From assembly GCA_022865305.1 (NCBI GenBank), contig JALHSP010000026.1, positions 124,001-188,000 of the forward strand: a DNA stretch of 64,000 bases, read 5' to 3'. Positions 28,995-37,782 of this stretch are shown piece after piece. The first letter of the stretch is position 1. Each line of letters begins with the position of its first letter. Source of the DNA: Bacteroidales bacterium (GTDB lineage: Bacteria > Bacteroidota > Bacteroidia > Bacteroidales > VadinHA17). The notes under the pieces were generated by a model, which saw only the letters and a list, made by a program, of their open reading frames with translations, was not told the DNA's origin and searched no databases. A program made the position numbers and the translations under genes.

Positions 28995-30202
28995 ATGAGA
29001 AGACTGAGTTTATCTTATTTAGTATTGATGAGCAGGGGCGTGCAACCATACTTAAAAATCTGTTCGATCCAGGAGAAGGTCTGAAACTCAATATTTGCAG
29101 AATGCCGGTTGGTGCAAATGATTATGCACGCGATTATTATTCCCTGAACGATTCTGTTAATGACTTTGAAATGAAGTATTTCTCTATAGCGCGGGACAAA
29201 AAAATGCTAATTCCCTATATTAAAGCAGCTATGAAATACAGACCCGATCTGAAAGTATGGGGATCTCCCTGGTGTCCTCCTTATTGGATGAAGACGAACA
29301 ATCATTATGCCTGCCGGCCCGGTTCAAATAATGGACTTACAAGAGAACAGATGGGAAAGGAAGGAATGACTCAGTTTCGCATGCACCAAGAATATCTCAA
29401 TGCTTATGCACTTTATTTTACAAAATATATACAGGCTTACCGTAACGAAGGCATTAATATTACAGGCGTACATGTACAAAATGAAATGAATTCCTGCCAG
29501 AATTTTCCATCATGCATATGGACAGCCACTGATCTTGGAAATTTCATTGGCAAATATCTTGGCCCTGCCCTTAAGGCAAGTATTCCCGATGCTGAAATTT
29601 GGTATGGCACTTATGAAAGAGCATCGGTAGAAAAAATAGACACTATTATGCAAAACCCTGTTACTTCAAAATACATTACCGGCATCAGCTTTCAATGGGC
29701 AGGGAAAAACGCCATACCCGGTGTACATGCAAAATATGAAGGTTTAAAGTTAATGCAATCTGAAACCGAATGTGGCAATGGCAGCAATGACTGGAAAGCC
29801 GCAGAATACACATTTTCATTAATGAAACATTATTTTGAGAATGGTATATGCGTGTATTCATTCTGGAATAGTATTCTGGATGAAACTGGAAAAAGTATGT
29901 GGGGATGGAAACAAAACTCAATGATCACAGTAAACAGCTCCACAAAAGAAGTTGTGTACAATCCTGAGTTCTATTTATTAAAACATTTTAGTTTTTATAT
30001 CCGGCCCGGAGCAAAAAAAGTAAAAACAGAAGGTAATAACTCCGGATTACTTGCTTTTTTAAATCCTGATAAAAGCCTGATCTTAATTATAGGGAACAAA
30101 GAAGATGCTGCCAGGGAAACAAATATCAAGATAGGTAAGAAAAGACTCAGCGTTCAGCTAGAACCACACTCATTCAACACATTTAAAATTAATAAATTCT
30201 GA
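28995..30202 (+). pseudogene. GH30 glucosylceramidase-like hydrolase, 5' deleted
   Basis: An ATG at 28995 opens a signal-peptide-like frame (MRRLSLSYLVL) that hits a stop near 29084. The enzyme body continues in another frame from about 29010 (ATILKNLFDPGEG, then LKLNICRMPVGANDY). The usual 80-100 N-terminal residues are thus missing and the signal is out of frame. From the internal ATG at 29102 the 366-residue body is intact and keeps both GH30 catalytic glutamates: the acid/base in VHVQNEM (29483) and the nucleophile in MQSETECG. The C-terminal beta domain is present. Without export or the first barrel strand it is probably inactive. The two GH43 genes follow on the same strand. Confidence 0.8.
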
Positions 30203-30288
30203 AATATTGTGACTTTCATAAATAAGAAAACTGAGGTTCAATACATTAGATATAACTAATTCATGAATTATTTACAATAAATAACATT

Positions 30289-31959
30289 ATGAAACGATTT
30301 CTTTTATTTGGCTTCATGGTATTAGTAGCAGGTTCCGTACTTTACTCTCAAGGAACACTACCCTCAAACCGAAATATGCCATCTTCTTTTTCCGGGATGG
30401 GTGCAAATGCATTTACAGCAATAACTGATCCTGATGAACCGGTCACTTTCAATAATCCTGTGATACCCGGTTTTTTCTCTGACCCAAGTGTATGCCGTGC
30501 AGGAGAAGACTATTATCTGGTCAACAGTACATTTGAATATTTTCCTGGCGTTCCGGTTTTTCACAGCAAAGACCTGGTGAACTGGGAAATGATTGGTTAT
30601 TGCATTGACCGGCCGACACAGCTGCCTAAAGGACTAAATATTTATGCTACAACAATCAGATACCATGAAGGTACCTTTTATATGATTACCACAAATTTAG
30701 GCGTTGGCGGTAACTTTTATGTTACCGCAACTGATCCGGCAGGGCCCTGGTCAGATCCAATATGGATTGAGGCTCAGGGAATTGACCCTGATTTGTTTTT
30801 CGATGATGACGGAAAGGTTTACGTTATTTCATCAACTTTTGAATTACACGAAATTGATCTGAAAACTGGTAAATTTATTTCAGAAGGCAGAAAAGTCTGG
30901 AATGGAACAGGTGGTCGTTATCCCGAAGGTCCGCACATTTACAAAAAGGATGGTTTTTATTATATTATGGCCGCTGAAGGCGGTACTGAAGAAGCGCATT
31001 CAGAAACCATAGCCAGAAGTAAAAATATCTGGGGCCCCTATAATCCGAACCCTTCTAATCCGATCCTGACTCATTGCAATGCAGCCGGGCAGGGCAATCC
31101 TATTCAGGGTGTTGGTCACGCCGATATAATAAATGCTCATGACGGTTCCTGGTGGATTGTCTTCCACGGATACCGTAGCGTGGGAGGTACTCATCATACT
31201 CTTGGAAGAGAAACCTGCCTGGCTCCTGTTACCTGGCCAAAGAACGGATGGCCTGTAGTAAATGGTAATGGAACTGCTACAGTTAATATGACATGCACTA
31301 CTCTTCCATTAAAACCATTTTCTGCAAAACCCGCCAGGATAGATTTTGACTCTGATAAGCTGGGTCTGGAATGGAACTATATCAGGTATCCGGTTTCAGG
31401 TAATTATTCACTGACTTCACGTGAGGGTTTTCTCAGACTAAAAGGTTCAGAACAAACCATTGAAGACCGGAAATCACCTGTTTTTACGGGACGCAGGGTT
31501 CAGGATTTGTATTTTACTGCTACAACACAGGTTGAATTTACTCCGGGTAAAGCCAATGAAGAAGCCGGAATGATACTTCTAAACAATGGATCACATTTTG
31601 ATATACTTGTTAAACAATCAAAAGGTAAAAGAGTAGTGGTGGGCAGACTCAGATTCGGATCAGTTATTCACGAATCGGAAGAGGCAGTTTTGAAACCCGG
31701 ACCTGTAAAGCTCATTATTAAAGGAGAACGCTCAACTTTTACCTTTTTATATGCGCAGGGTAATGATGCTCCTAAAGAAATTATTAAGGTCATGTCAAGG
31801 TATTTAAGCTCGGAGACTGTCGGCGGATTCACCGGGGTATATGTTGGTCTTTACGCTACAGGTAATGGTAAGGCTTGTACAGCAAGTGCTGATTATGACT
31901 GGTTTGAATATGCCATAAATGAATCCAGGACTGAAAACACAGGTTTTCCCGGTTTTTAA
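30289..31959 (+). CDS. Secreted GH43 glycosidase (beta-xylosidase/arabinofuranosidase type) 1
   Basis: The 556-residue protein has a signal peptide (cleavage after about residue 20, VLYSQ). A five-bladed GH43 propeller spans about 53-330. The three catalytic carboxylates are recognisable: base Asp65 in GFFSDPSV, pKa-setting Asp166 in GIDPDLFFDDDG and acid Glu213 in RYPEGPHIY. A C-terminal beta-sandwich (from about 350, PARIDFDSDKLGLEWNYIR) is the usual GH43 accessory module. The next GH43 gene starts 11 nt after the stop, so they form an operon. Likely substrates are xylo- or arabino-oligosaccharides of plant cell walls. Confidence 0.92.
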   Translation: MKRFLLFGFMVLVAGSVLYSQGTLPSNRNMPSSFSGMGANAFTAITDPDEPVTFNNPVIPGFFSDPSVCRAGEDYYLVNSTFEYFPGVPVFHSKDLVNWEMIGYCIDRPTQLPKGLNIYATTIRYHEGTFYMITTNLGVGGNFYVTATDPAGPWSDPIWIEAQGIDPDLFFDDDGKVYVISSTFELHEIDLKTGKFISEGRKVWNGTGGRYPEGPHIYKKDGFYYIMAAEGGTEEAHSETIARSKNIWGPYNPNPSNPILTHCNAAGQGNPIQGVGHADIINAHDGSWWIVFHGYRSVGGTHHTLGRETCLAPVTWPKNGWPVVNGNGTATVNMTCTTLPLKPFSAKPARIDFDSDKLGLEWNYIRYPVSGNYSLTSREGFLRLKGSEQTIEDRKSPVFTGRRVQDLYFTATTQVEFTPGKANEEAGMILLNNGSHFDILVKQSKGKRVVVGRLRFGSVIHESEEAVLKPGPVKLIIKGERSTFTFLYAQGNDAPKEIIKVMSRYLSSETVGGFTGVYVGLYATGNGKACTASADYDWFEYAINESRTENTGFPGF

Positions 31960-31970
31960 TATTAAATATC

Positions 31971-33533
31971 ATGAAAAAAACCTTGTTCTTTTTATTATGC
32001 ACCGCCTTGCAGATTTCAGTATCCGGGCAGTCCAGAACCGGATCCTGGGGCGACCAGGCTAACGGTACCTATATTAATCCTTTACTGAATGCCGACTATT
32101 CCGATCCTGATGTGATCAGGGTGGATAATAAGTATTACATGGTTTGCTCAGAATTTCATTTTATGGGTATGCCCGTGTTGGAATCCGATGATATGATAAA
32201 CTGGAAGATCGTTGGCAAAGTATATGAAAATATCAGCTTTCCGGGGTATGATACAAATGAGAAATATGGCAGAGGTTCGTGGGCACCATCAATACGTTTT
32301 CACGAAAATAAATTCTGGATCTATTTCTGCACCCCGGATGAGGGCTTGTTTATGAGTTCTTCGTCAAAAGCGGAGGGACCATGGGAACCTCTTGTACTGG
32401 TTAAAGGAATAGCGGGGTGGGAGGATCCGTGTCCTTTCTGGGATGATAACGGGACAGGATATCTTGGCCATAGTAAAGTCGGCGCCGGACCAATAATAAT
32501 TCACAAACTCAGCCCCGACGGCAAACAGCTGCTCGATGACGGTGTTACTGTTTATACAGGGCCAGTGGCAGAAGGCACAAAGATACATAAGCTAAACGGC
32601 TACTACTATCTCAGTATCCCCGAAGGCGGAGTGGAAAGAGGGTGGCAGACGATTCTGAGGTCAAAAACCATTTTTGGACCTTTTGAAAAAAAGGTGGTTC
32701 TTGAAAAAGGAAGCACATCAATTAATGGTCCCCACCAGGGGTCGCTTGTTGATACTCCGAATGGAGAATGGTGGTTTTACCATTTCCAGTCCGACGGTGC
32801 CATGGGCAGGGTTGTCCATCTTCAACCTGTTACATGGCAGGATGGATGGCCTGTGGTCGGTGTGGATATCGATCGCAATGGGATAGGGGAACCGGTTTAT
32901 GTCTGGAAAAAACCTGATATTAAAGGTGACTTCAAGATAACTGCCCCTCAGACAGATGATGATTTCAATTTATCTTCGCTGGGACTCCAGTGGCAGTGGA
33001 ATCATAATCCCGTAAATAGCCACTGGTCATTAACTGAAAAGCCAGGAATGCTGATGCTGAAAGCATTGAAGGCAGAAAATTTCACGAAAGCACGCAATAC
33101 TCTGACTCAAAAGGTAATGGGTACTACCGGCGAAGCAGTTACTGAAATGGATCTTACCGGGTTCGCCGATGGACAAAAAGCAGGTCTTTGCAGTATGGGC
33201 GGTAGAAACACAAGCCTCCTGGGAGTTATCAGGAAAGGAGGCCAGCTTTATGTCTTTACTGAAAAAAACGGAAAAACCACAGGTGAAAAAATCATCAAAT
33301 CGAAAAGGATTTATCTTAAAGTACAGCTTGACATAAAAGGTGCTAAAAACCAGTTCTTTTTCAGCCTCGATAATAAACAATTCAACCAGTTTGGTGAGTC
33401 CTTTACTACATATGCCGGATACTGGAAAGGAACACGTGTAGGTCTGTTTTCTTTTAATGAAACCAATGAAAACGGATCAGCAGCATTTAACTGGTTTACA
33501 TATAATTATGACGGACCAAAAGGCATTAAATAG
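31971..33533 (+). CDS. Secreted GH43 glycosidase (beta-xylosidase/arabinofuranosidase type) 2
   Basis: This 520-residue enzyme has a signal peptide (ISVSGQ) and a GH43 propeller. The base is Asp45 in ADYSDPDVIR, the pKa-setting residue Asp152 in WEDPCPFWDDNG and the acid Glu201 in VAEGTKIHK. A C-terminal sandwich starts near 325 (DDDFNLSSLGLQWQWNHNP). It diverges from the preceding GH43 protein, so the pair probably splits different linkages of one plant glycan. It is the last gene of the short operon; it faces the propeller remnant at 33579. Confidence 0.92.
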   Translation: MKKTLFFLLCTALQISVSGQSRTGSWGDQANGTYINPLLNADYSDPDVIRVDNKYYMVCSEFHFMGMPVLESDDMINWKIVGKVYENISFPGYDTNEKYGRGSWAPSIRFHENKFWIYFCTPDEGLFMSSSSKAEGPWEPLVLVKGIAGWEDPCPFWDDNGTGYLGHSKVGAGPIIIHKLSPDGKQLLDDGVTVYTGPVAEGTKIHKLNGYYYLSIPEGGVERGWQTILRSKTIFGPFEKKVVLEKGSTSINGPHQGSLVDTPNGEWWFYHFQSDGAMGRVVHLQPVTWQDGWPVVGVDIDRNGIGEPVYVWKKPDIKGDFKITAPQTDDDFNLSSLGLQWQWNHNPVNSHWSLTEKPGMLMLKALKAENFTKARNTLTQKVMGTTGEAVTEMDLTGFADGQKAGLCSMGGRNTSLLGVIRKGGQLYVFTEKNGKTTGEKIIKSKRIYLKVQLDIKGAKNQFFFSLDNKQFNQFGESFTTYAGYWKGTRVGLFSFNETNENGSAAFNWFTYNYDGPKGIK

Positions 33534-33578
33534 AAATTTATCTTACTTATTTCAATTCTATCCTGTATTTCAGGTTAT

Positions 33579-34188
33579 TCATAGTTTCAGGATATTTACA
33601 TAAAAATCTTCGCCAGCGCTTAACAGGAGATCATCTGTGCAGATGATGGCATGTAGATCGTTAGTTGTTACCGTGACAGATTTGTTACATTTTGTGCACG
33701 AAGGCAGGCTAAATATTTCTCCATTATCACATGCAAGAAAGAACTGATCGCCGGCAGGATCATAAGTTATGTCATTGGGAATATTAGTTAATATACGGAT
33801 CATTCCATTATCATCATTATAAGACAGGGATCTCTCTGTCCATACATTTCCCAACGATGAAAAGAGGACGGCAGGCGACCCGTCTTCATGTCTTCCGATA
33901 AGTACAATCCTGTTTTTTGTAAGAAGCGTTTTCTTAAATATGCAAGATTTATAATACCCGGAATACTTTTTATTGTAGTCTGTAATTTCCCAGTTAAAGC
34001 CATCATATGATCTGATTATCTCACCACTATCTGTGATCCCGATACAGAATGAATCGTTAGCCGTAACGGATACAATATTACCTTTGGCTTCCAGATGTAT
34101 GACGCTCCATTTTTTCCCGTTATTTGAGATAAGCATTGTCCCTTTGTCTGCACCCGCAATCAATAAATTGTTTTTAAAAGTAATTCCA
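33579..34188 (-). pseudogene. Beta-propeller (BNR/photosynthesis-factor-like) remnant cut by the IS element
   Basis: The frame encodes repeated propeller strands of the kind ADKGTMLISNNGKKWSVIHL, DSGEIIRSYDGFNWEI and DNGEIFSLPSCTKC, each with a G-x-W or S-x-DG turn. It ends with a normal stop. On the 5' side the frame runs into the left end of the IS4 element. Joining the flanks across one CTAG copy gives a continuous frame (NSQAEYTSGITFKNNLL), but only about 40 nt remain before the hipT stop codon. So the 5' part was lost before or with the arrival of hipBST. Function of the original protein unknown. Confidence 0.65.
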
Positions 34189-34192
34189 CTAG

Positions 34193-35478
34193 TGTTGCGT
34201 TGTTTTTAAAATAAAGTTTGTATAATATTATAATTCAGTAAATTATAGAAGTTCTTTGATTTTTTGATTTCAAATCACGGTATTTTTAGCGAAAAACCGT
34301 GAATAAAGGAAGGTTTGTTTTTGCTCAGTTGGCCTCACTTATTACCCGTTATGAGTTTGATAAATGTGTTTTACGATATCAGGGTGATTACAAAGTTCAA
34401 GATTTTAGCTGTTGGAACCAGTTTTTATGCATGATGTTTGGACAACTGACTCATAGAGAAAGTTGTCGAGATATTATCACATGCTTAAAAGCTCACCGAA
34501 ACAAAGTGTTCCATCTTGGCATCAAGCAAATTGTTGCACACTCAACTTTAACAAGAGCAAACGAGAACAGGTCTTGGCAAATCTATTCTGACTTTGCGAT
34601 GTATTTAATTGGCATAGTCAGACCTTTGTATAAGAACGATAACGAATTTGTTTGTGATCTTGAGAATGCAGTTTATGCGTTAGATTCAACAACTATTGAT
34701 CTGTGCTTAAGCGTCTTCAAATGGGCAAAATTCCGTAAGAGAAAAGGAGCTATCAAATTGCACACTCTATTGGATTTACGCGGCAACATCCCGACTATGA
34801 TCTATGTGAGTGATGGTAAGAAGCATGACGTCAATATTTTAGATGATATCGAGTTTGAAACAAATGCTTTTTATCTTATGGACAAAGGATACACTGACTT
34901 TGGTAGATTATTTGAGATCGATCAGTTCCCAGCTTACTTTGTTATTAGTGGAAAAGATAACTTGAAATTCAAACGAGTATCATCCAGTCCGGTAAATAAA
35001 GCAGTTGGATTACGTTGTGATCAAAAAGTTAACCTAACTGTCTATAAAACGTCAAGACTGTATCCAAAGGCATTGCGCAGAGTAAAGTTTTATGATGCTG
35101 AAAACCAACGAACAATCGTTTTCCTGACTAATAATTTTGAGGTTGATGCATTAACTATAGCTATGCTCTACAAAAGTCGGTGGCAGATTGAATTATTTTT
35201 CAAGTGGATTAAGCAACATCTACGAATAAAAACCTTCTGGGGCACCTCTTCCAATGCTGTCAAAACTCAGATTTGGATAGCTGTTTGCACTTACTTGCTG
35301 ATTGCTTATGCCAAAAAACAATTAAAAAGTGATCTTTCTTTATACGAAATCACACAAATTTTAAGTGTCTCCGTATTTGATAAAACGCCAATAAATGAGC
35401 TACTTACAAACTTTTCAAAGAACGATGAAATCAAAGATATCTATAATCAATTGAATTTGTTCGACTTATAACGCAACA
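34193..35478 (+). mobile_element. IS4-family insertion sequence, intact, 1286 bp
   Basis: The element is bounded by inverted ends TGTTGCGTT and AACGCAACA and flanked by CTAG on both sides (34189-34192, 35479-35482), which fits a 4-bp target duplication. Because CTAG is palindromic the ends could also be read as 15-bp inverted repeats, CACTAGTGTTGCGTT (34187-34201 and 35470-35484), without a duplication. It carries one full transposase gene and has landed in a propeller gene. Confidence 0.85.
34299..35471 (+). CDS. IS4-family DDE transposase
   Basis: The 390-residue transposase has the N-terminal DUF4372-like region (FAQLASLITRYEFDKCVLRY) followed by the DDE_Tnp_1 fold. The first catalytic Asp is in YALDSTTIDL and the second in YLMDKGYTDF. 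The C-terminal YREK signature of IS4 enzymes is exact: Y-x2-R-x3-E-x6-K in YKSRWQIELFFKWIK. The start is GTG-type or the ATG-like codon called at 34299; the frame is open from there to the right end of the element. The gene is unbroken, so the copy may still be active. Confidence 0.93.
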   Translation: MNKGRFVFAQLASLITRYEFDKCVLRYQGDYKVQDFSCWNQFLCMMFGQLTHRESCRDIITCLKAHRNKVFHLGIKQIVAHSTLTRANENRSWQIYSDFAMYLIGIVRPLYKNDNEFVCDLENAVYALDSTTIDLCLSVFKWAKFRKRKGAIKLHTLLDLRGNIPTMIYVSDGKKHDVNILDDIEFETNAFYLMDKGYTDFGRLFEIDQFPAYFVISGKDNLKFKRVSSSPVNKAVGLRCDQKVNLTVYKTSRLYPKALRRVKFYDAENQRTIVFLTNNFEVDALTIAMLYKSRWQIELFFKWIKQHLRIKTFWGTSSNAVKTQIWIAVCTYLLIAYAKKQLKSDLSLYEITQILSVSVFDKTPINELLTNFSKNDEIKDIYNQLNLFDL

Positions 35479-35521
35479 CTAGTGTATTCAGCTTGTGAAT
35501 TGCAAAATCTCTGCCGGGCTG

Positions 35522-36526
35522 CTAAGAAAGCAGCAGATTTCTCCTTGTATTATACATCAGCAGGTAGCCTCTCTTTGCTGAATCATTTAGAAATGACCGG
35601 TTTGTCAATGATACAACAGCGTTTTGATTTTCCAGAAAAGGAGTAAGAATCTTTTCAATTCTGCTTTCCAGAATCCCTATCCGTCTTGCAAATTCAACAA
35701 AATCAGTTTTGGACGGATGTCCGCTTTCTTTGTAATGGTCACTCCTGAAATTATCTGCAAAGAGACCTCTGTCCAGGGCAAAGTAAGCATCATCAGCATG
35801 CAACCAGGTGTTTATCAAATCATAAGCCGGGCTTAACAGATAGTCGCCTTTTGAGGATTCCAGCAATGAGAAGTTCTTTAAATGTGCATCGCCATTCGAG
35901 AATAAAAAATTGAATATTACCAGTGCGAAGTACTTTTCAATTTCAACTCTCCATGCCGGAACATACTTTTGTATCAGCAATCCGCATTCTTCATAGCTGT
36001 AATCATATTTAAAATCAGGTCCGGCATTGGCCTTAGTCTTTCCAGCCAGTGAGGCAAAATCCTCCTTCCCCCGTTTCCCGCCTTCTTTCTTTACGTCAAA
36101 CCTTCTGGTTATATATGCAGGTGTGCCGTCTTTAAAAAAGATCATTACGTTCCTGGCAGTATTTAAACTATAAACCTGTTCTGCAATCTGCATTGTAAGA
36201 TGTTCATTTGCAGGTACCTGATCTCCCTTTTTCAAGTCTCCGGGGATGGGTTTCAGTATGAAAGTCCCCTGTTCACCTTCTTTTGTTAACCGGAGGATAT
36301 TCTTTTCAAGGATCAGGCTGACTTTTTCCTGCACCCCTGAGATGGAGATCCGTCTCCTGTTTTCAAAAAACATCTCTGCAACTGCTTCATTCGCCTGCGG
36401 CGGATCGTAAGGCAGGAAATGACTTACTTTCTTACCCCCGAACAGGCTTCGCAGGCATCGCGGGCTGTAAGTGCTAAATCCCTCAGCCAGGGTTCCCGGG
36501 CAATATTTCAGATCGTGCGGATTCAT
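35522..36526 (-). CDS. hipT: HipT-type serine/threonine kinase toxin
   Basis: This is the kinase toxin of a tripartite HipBST system. HipT enzymes of this kind phosphorylate tryptophanyl-tRNA synthetase and stop growth. The 334-residue protein lacks the N-terminal subdomain of classical HipA; that part is encoded by the gene just before it. The Gly-rich loop reads SISGVQEK (61-68), the SIS form typical of HipT rather than the SVAGAQ form of HipA, so both Ser61 and Ser63 could be autophosphorylated. The catalytic Asp213 is in NGDAHLKN and the metal-binding Asp236 in SPAYDLI. Its ATG overlaps the hipS stop by 4 nt, so translation is coupled. Confidence 0.9.
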   Translation of the reverse strand: MNPHDLKYCPGTLAEGFSTYSPRCLRSLFGGKKVSHFLPYDPPQANEAVAEMFFENRRRISISGVQEKVSLILEKNILRLTKEGEQGTFILKPIPGDLKKGDQVPANEHLTMQIAEQVYSLNTARNVMIFFKDGTPAYITRRFDVKKEGGKRGKEDFASLAGKTKANAGPDFKYDYSYEECGLLIQKYVPAWRVEIEKYFALVIFNFLFSNGDAHLKNFSLLESSKGDYLLSPAYDLINTWLHADDAYFALDRGLFADNFRSDHYKESGHPSKTDFVEFARRIGILESRIEKILTPFLENQNAVVSLTNRSFLNDSAKRGYLLMYNTRRNLLLS

Positions 36527-36852
36527 TTCCTTTGAACGGGTTTTACCGTTACTGCCCCCGTGGTATCATCCCGGGCTGTTGCCAGAAGCAAGCCGAAATC
36601 GTCATTTTCATCAATTTTCAGCTGACTGTTTTGCAGTTTTTTATTTACGCCTTCACTTAGCATATTAAAGAAAAAAGGGAATAAATATTCACTTCTGTAT
36701 TCCTGCTGTCTCTTCGGAAGGGTCAGACTGACAGCAGGCTTGCCGGTGTCATTGAAATAATTGTCATCATACCTGAAAACATAACTCTTCCGGTTCTCTT
36801 CAATAAGAATTCCGGCAAGGACCTTGTCATAATATATTTCAGCTGCCCTCAT
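36523..36852 (-). CDS. hipS: HipS, N-subdomain-like antitoxin
   Basis: This 109-residue protein corresponds to the N-terminal subdomain of HipA (couple_hipA/HipA_N). The family phrases are all there: ILIEENRKSYVFRYDDNYF, PAVSLTLPKRQQEY, LFPFFFNMLSEG and NDDFGLLLATARDDTTGAVTV. In the E. coli HipBST system the equivalent small protein is the antitoxin that neutralises HipT; I infer the same here. It starts 4 nt after the hipB stop and overlaps hipT by 4 nt. Confidence 0.9.
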   Translation of the reverse strand: MRAAEIYYDKVLAGILIEENRKSYVFRYDDNYFNDTGKPAVSLTLPKRQQEYRSEYLFPFFFNMLSEGVNKKLQNSQLKIDENDDFGLLLATARDDTTGAVTVKPVQRK

Positions 36853-36856
36853 TTGA

Positions 36857-37066
36857 TCAATGATCTTTTCTTACTTCCAGTTTCAATTCCAGTCCCAGTA
36901 CCATAGCCAGCTTATAAATGACATCCAGTGACGGATTCCCTTGTCCACGTTCAAGCTTATAAAGGGTGTTTGTACTGATATCAGCCAGTTCCGCCAGGTG
37001 CGGCTGGGTTATTCCCAGTTCTTTCCTTCGGGCTTTTATGGTCTCCCCTAGATGTTTAGCTAACAT
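36857..37066 (-). CDS. hipB: HipB, XRE-type DNA-binding regulator
   Basis: This is a 69-residue protein that is almost entirely one helix-turn-helix of the XRE/Cro type (ETIKARRKELGITQPHLAEL, then NTLYKLERGQGNPSL). It is the first gene of the hipB-hipS-hipT operon and should repress it by binding the palindromes just upstream, one of which overlaps its start codon. At 69 residues it has no obvious extra domain. Confidence 0.92.
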   Translation of the reverse strand: MLAKHLGETIKARRKELGITQPHLAELADISTNTLYKLERGQGNPSLDVIYKLAMVLGLELKLEVRKDH

Positions 37067-37200
37067 TATAGTGTGATTTTTCAGTAAAATTAGATCAATA
37101 AACCCAATATTGCAACTTAAATCACAATAAAATGTGATTTTTAGGTATGATTTTACAAATTGTGATTAAAAATGAGTGCTGATCACATTATAATGTGATT
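37062..37200. promoter_or_regulatory. hipBST operator array
   Basis: Upstream of hipB lie repeated palindromes of the form ATCACA-N-TGTGAT. The clearest is an 18-bp perfect palindrome ATCACATTATAATGTGAT at 37182-37199. A second, AAATCACA...TGTGATTT, is at 37119-37140. Weaker sites are at about 37147-37166 and at 37062-37077 over the start codon. This spacing suggests cooperative autorepression by HipB. Confidence 0.75.
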
Positions 37201-37215
37201 TAGTACAGTATAAGA

Positions 37216-37604
37216 TCAGGGCAATTTTTGCGGGTTCATTGATATATATTTCCGGATCCGGTTCAATTCATTGTTGTTCCGGATGATATGGTCATGGAAA
37301 CGGGATTGCCATGCAAATGATCCGGCATAATGATGAATTCGTCCAATTTGACATACCGGAAATGATTTGGTATTTTCCGCCAATATTTTTCGGCAATTTG
37401 CCCCAATTCCGATAATATCATTTCCCCGTTTTCGATTTTCCCGAAATACGGGATTTTGTTTTTGGTACAGATGGTTATAAAATATTTTCCGGGTGATGAA
37501 TAATCAAATCCCTGGATCCTCCGTAGCTTTAGCGAAGGAGGATTGTACCTTGTACCTTGTTCCATTCTCCTCTGTCCCCAATTTCCCGATCCACCCCTAA
37601 ACAA
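37216..37604 (-). pseudogene. REP-associated tyrosine transposase (Y1/RAYT), internally deleted
   Basis: The 5' part reads as a typical RAYT: DYSSPGKYFITICTKNKIPYFG, GEMILSELGQIAEKYW and LDEFIIMPDHLHG with the HLH-type HUH metal motif. It then skips out of frame to the family C terminus, FAWQSRFHDHIIRNNNELN and IRKYISMNPQKLP, which ends at 37216. The deleted segment includes the variable loop and part of the catalytic helix, including where the Tyr nucleophile is expected. An imperfect hairpin motif, CCTCCGTAGC-ttta-GCGAAGGAGG, lies inside the N-terminal coding part. It sits beside hipBST and near dispersed repeats that it may once have mobilised. Confidence 0.85.
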
Positions 37605-37671
37605 TTTCTTGATTTATAATTTTATCCGGAGAGGCAGGTTGCCACACATCCCTGAAACGCAAATCCCACAA

Positions 37672-37782
37672 GACCAATGATCTGGTGGATTTTGTAATTG
37701 GTGTATTTTGAAATTAGAATGAAGAACCTTCGAACAGCGAAGTCAGAAGTTCTAAATTCAACATTCAAATGTTCTTCGTTCT
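37672..37782. repeat. Dispersed composite repeat, copy 1
   Basis: This 111-nt unit starts with GACCAATGATCTGGTGGATT and ends in a 67-nt part (37716-37782) whose ends are inverted repeats (GAATGAAGAAC / GTTCTTCGTTC). The same two parts in the same order occur at 52540-52651, and the first part alone occurs near 46741 and 48408. Confidence 0.8.
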
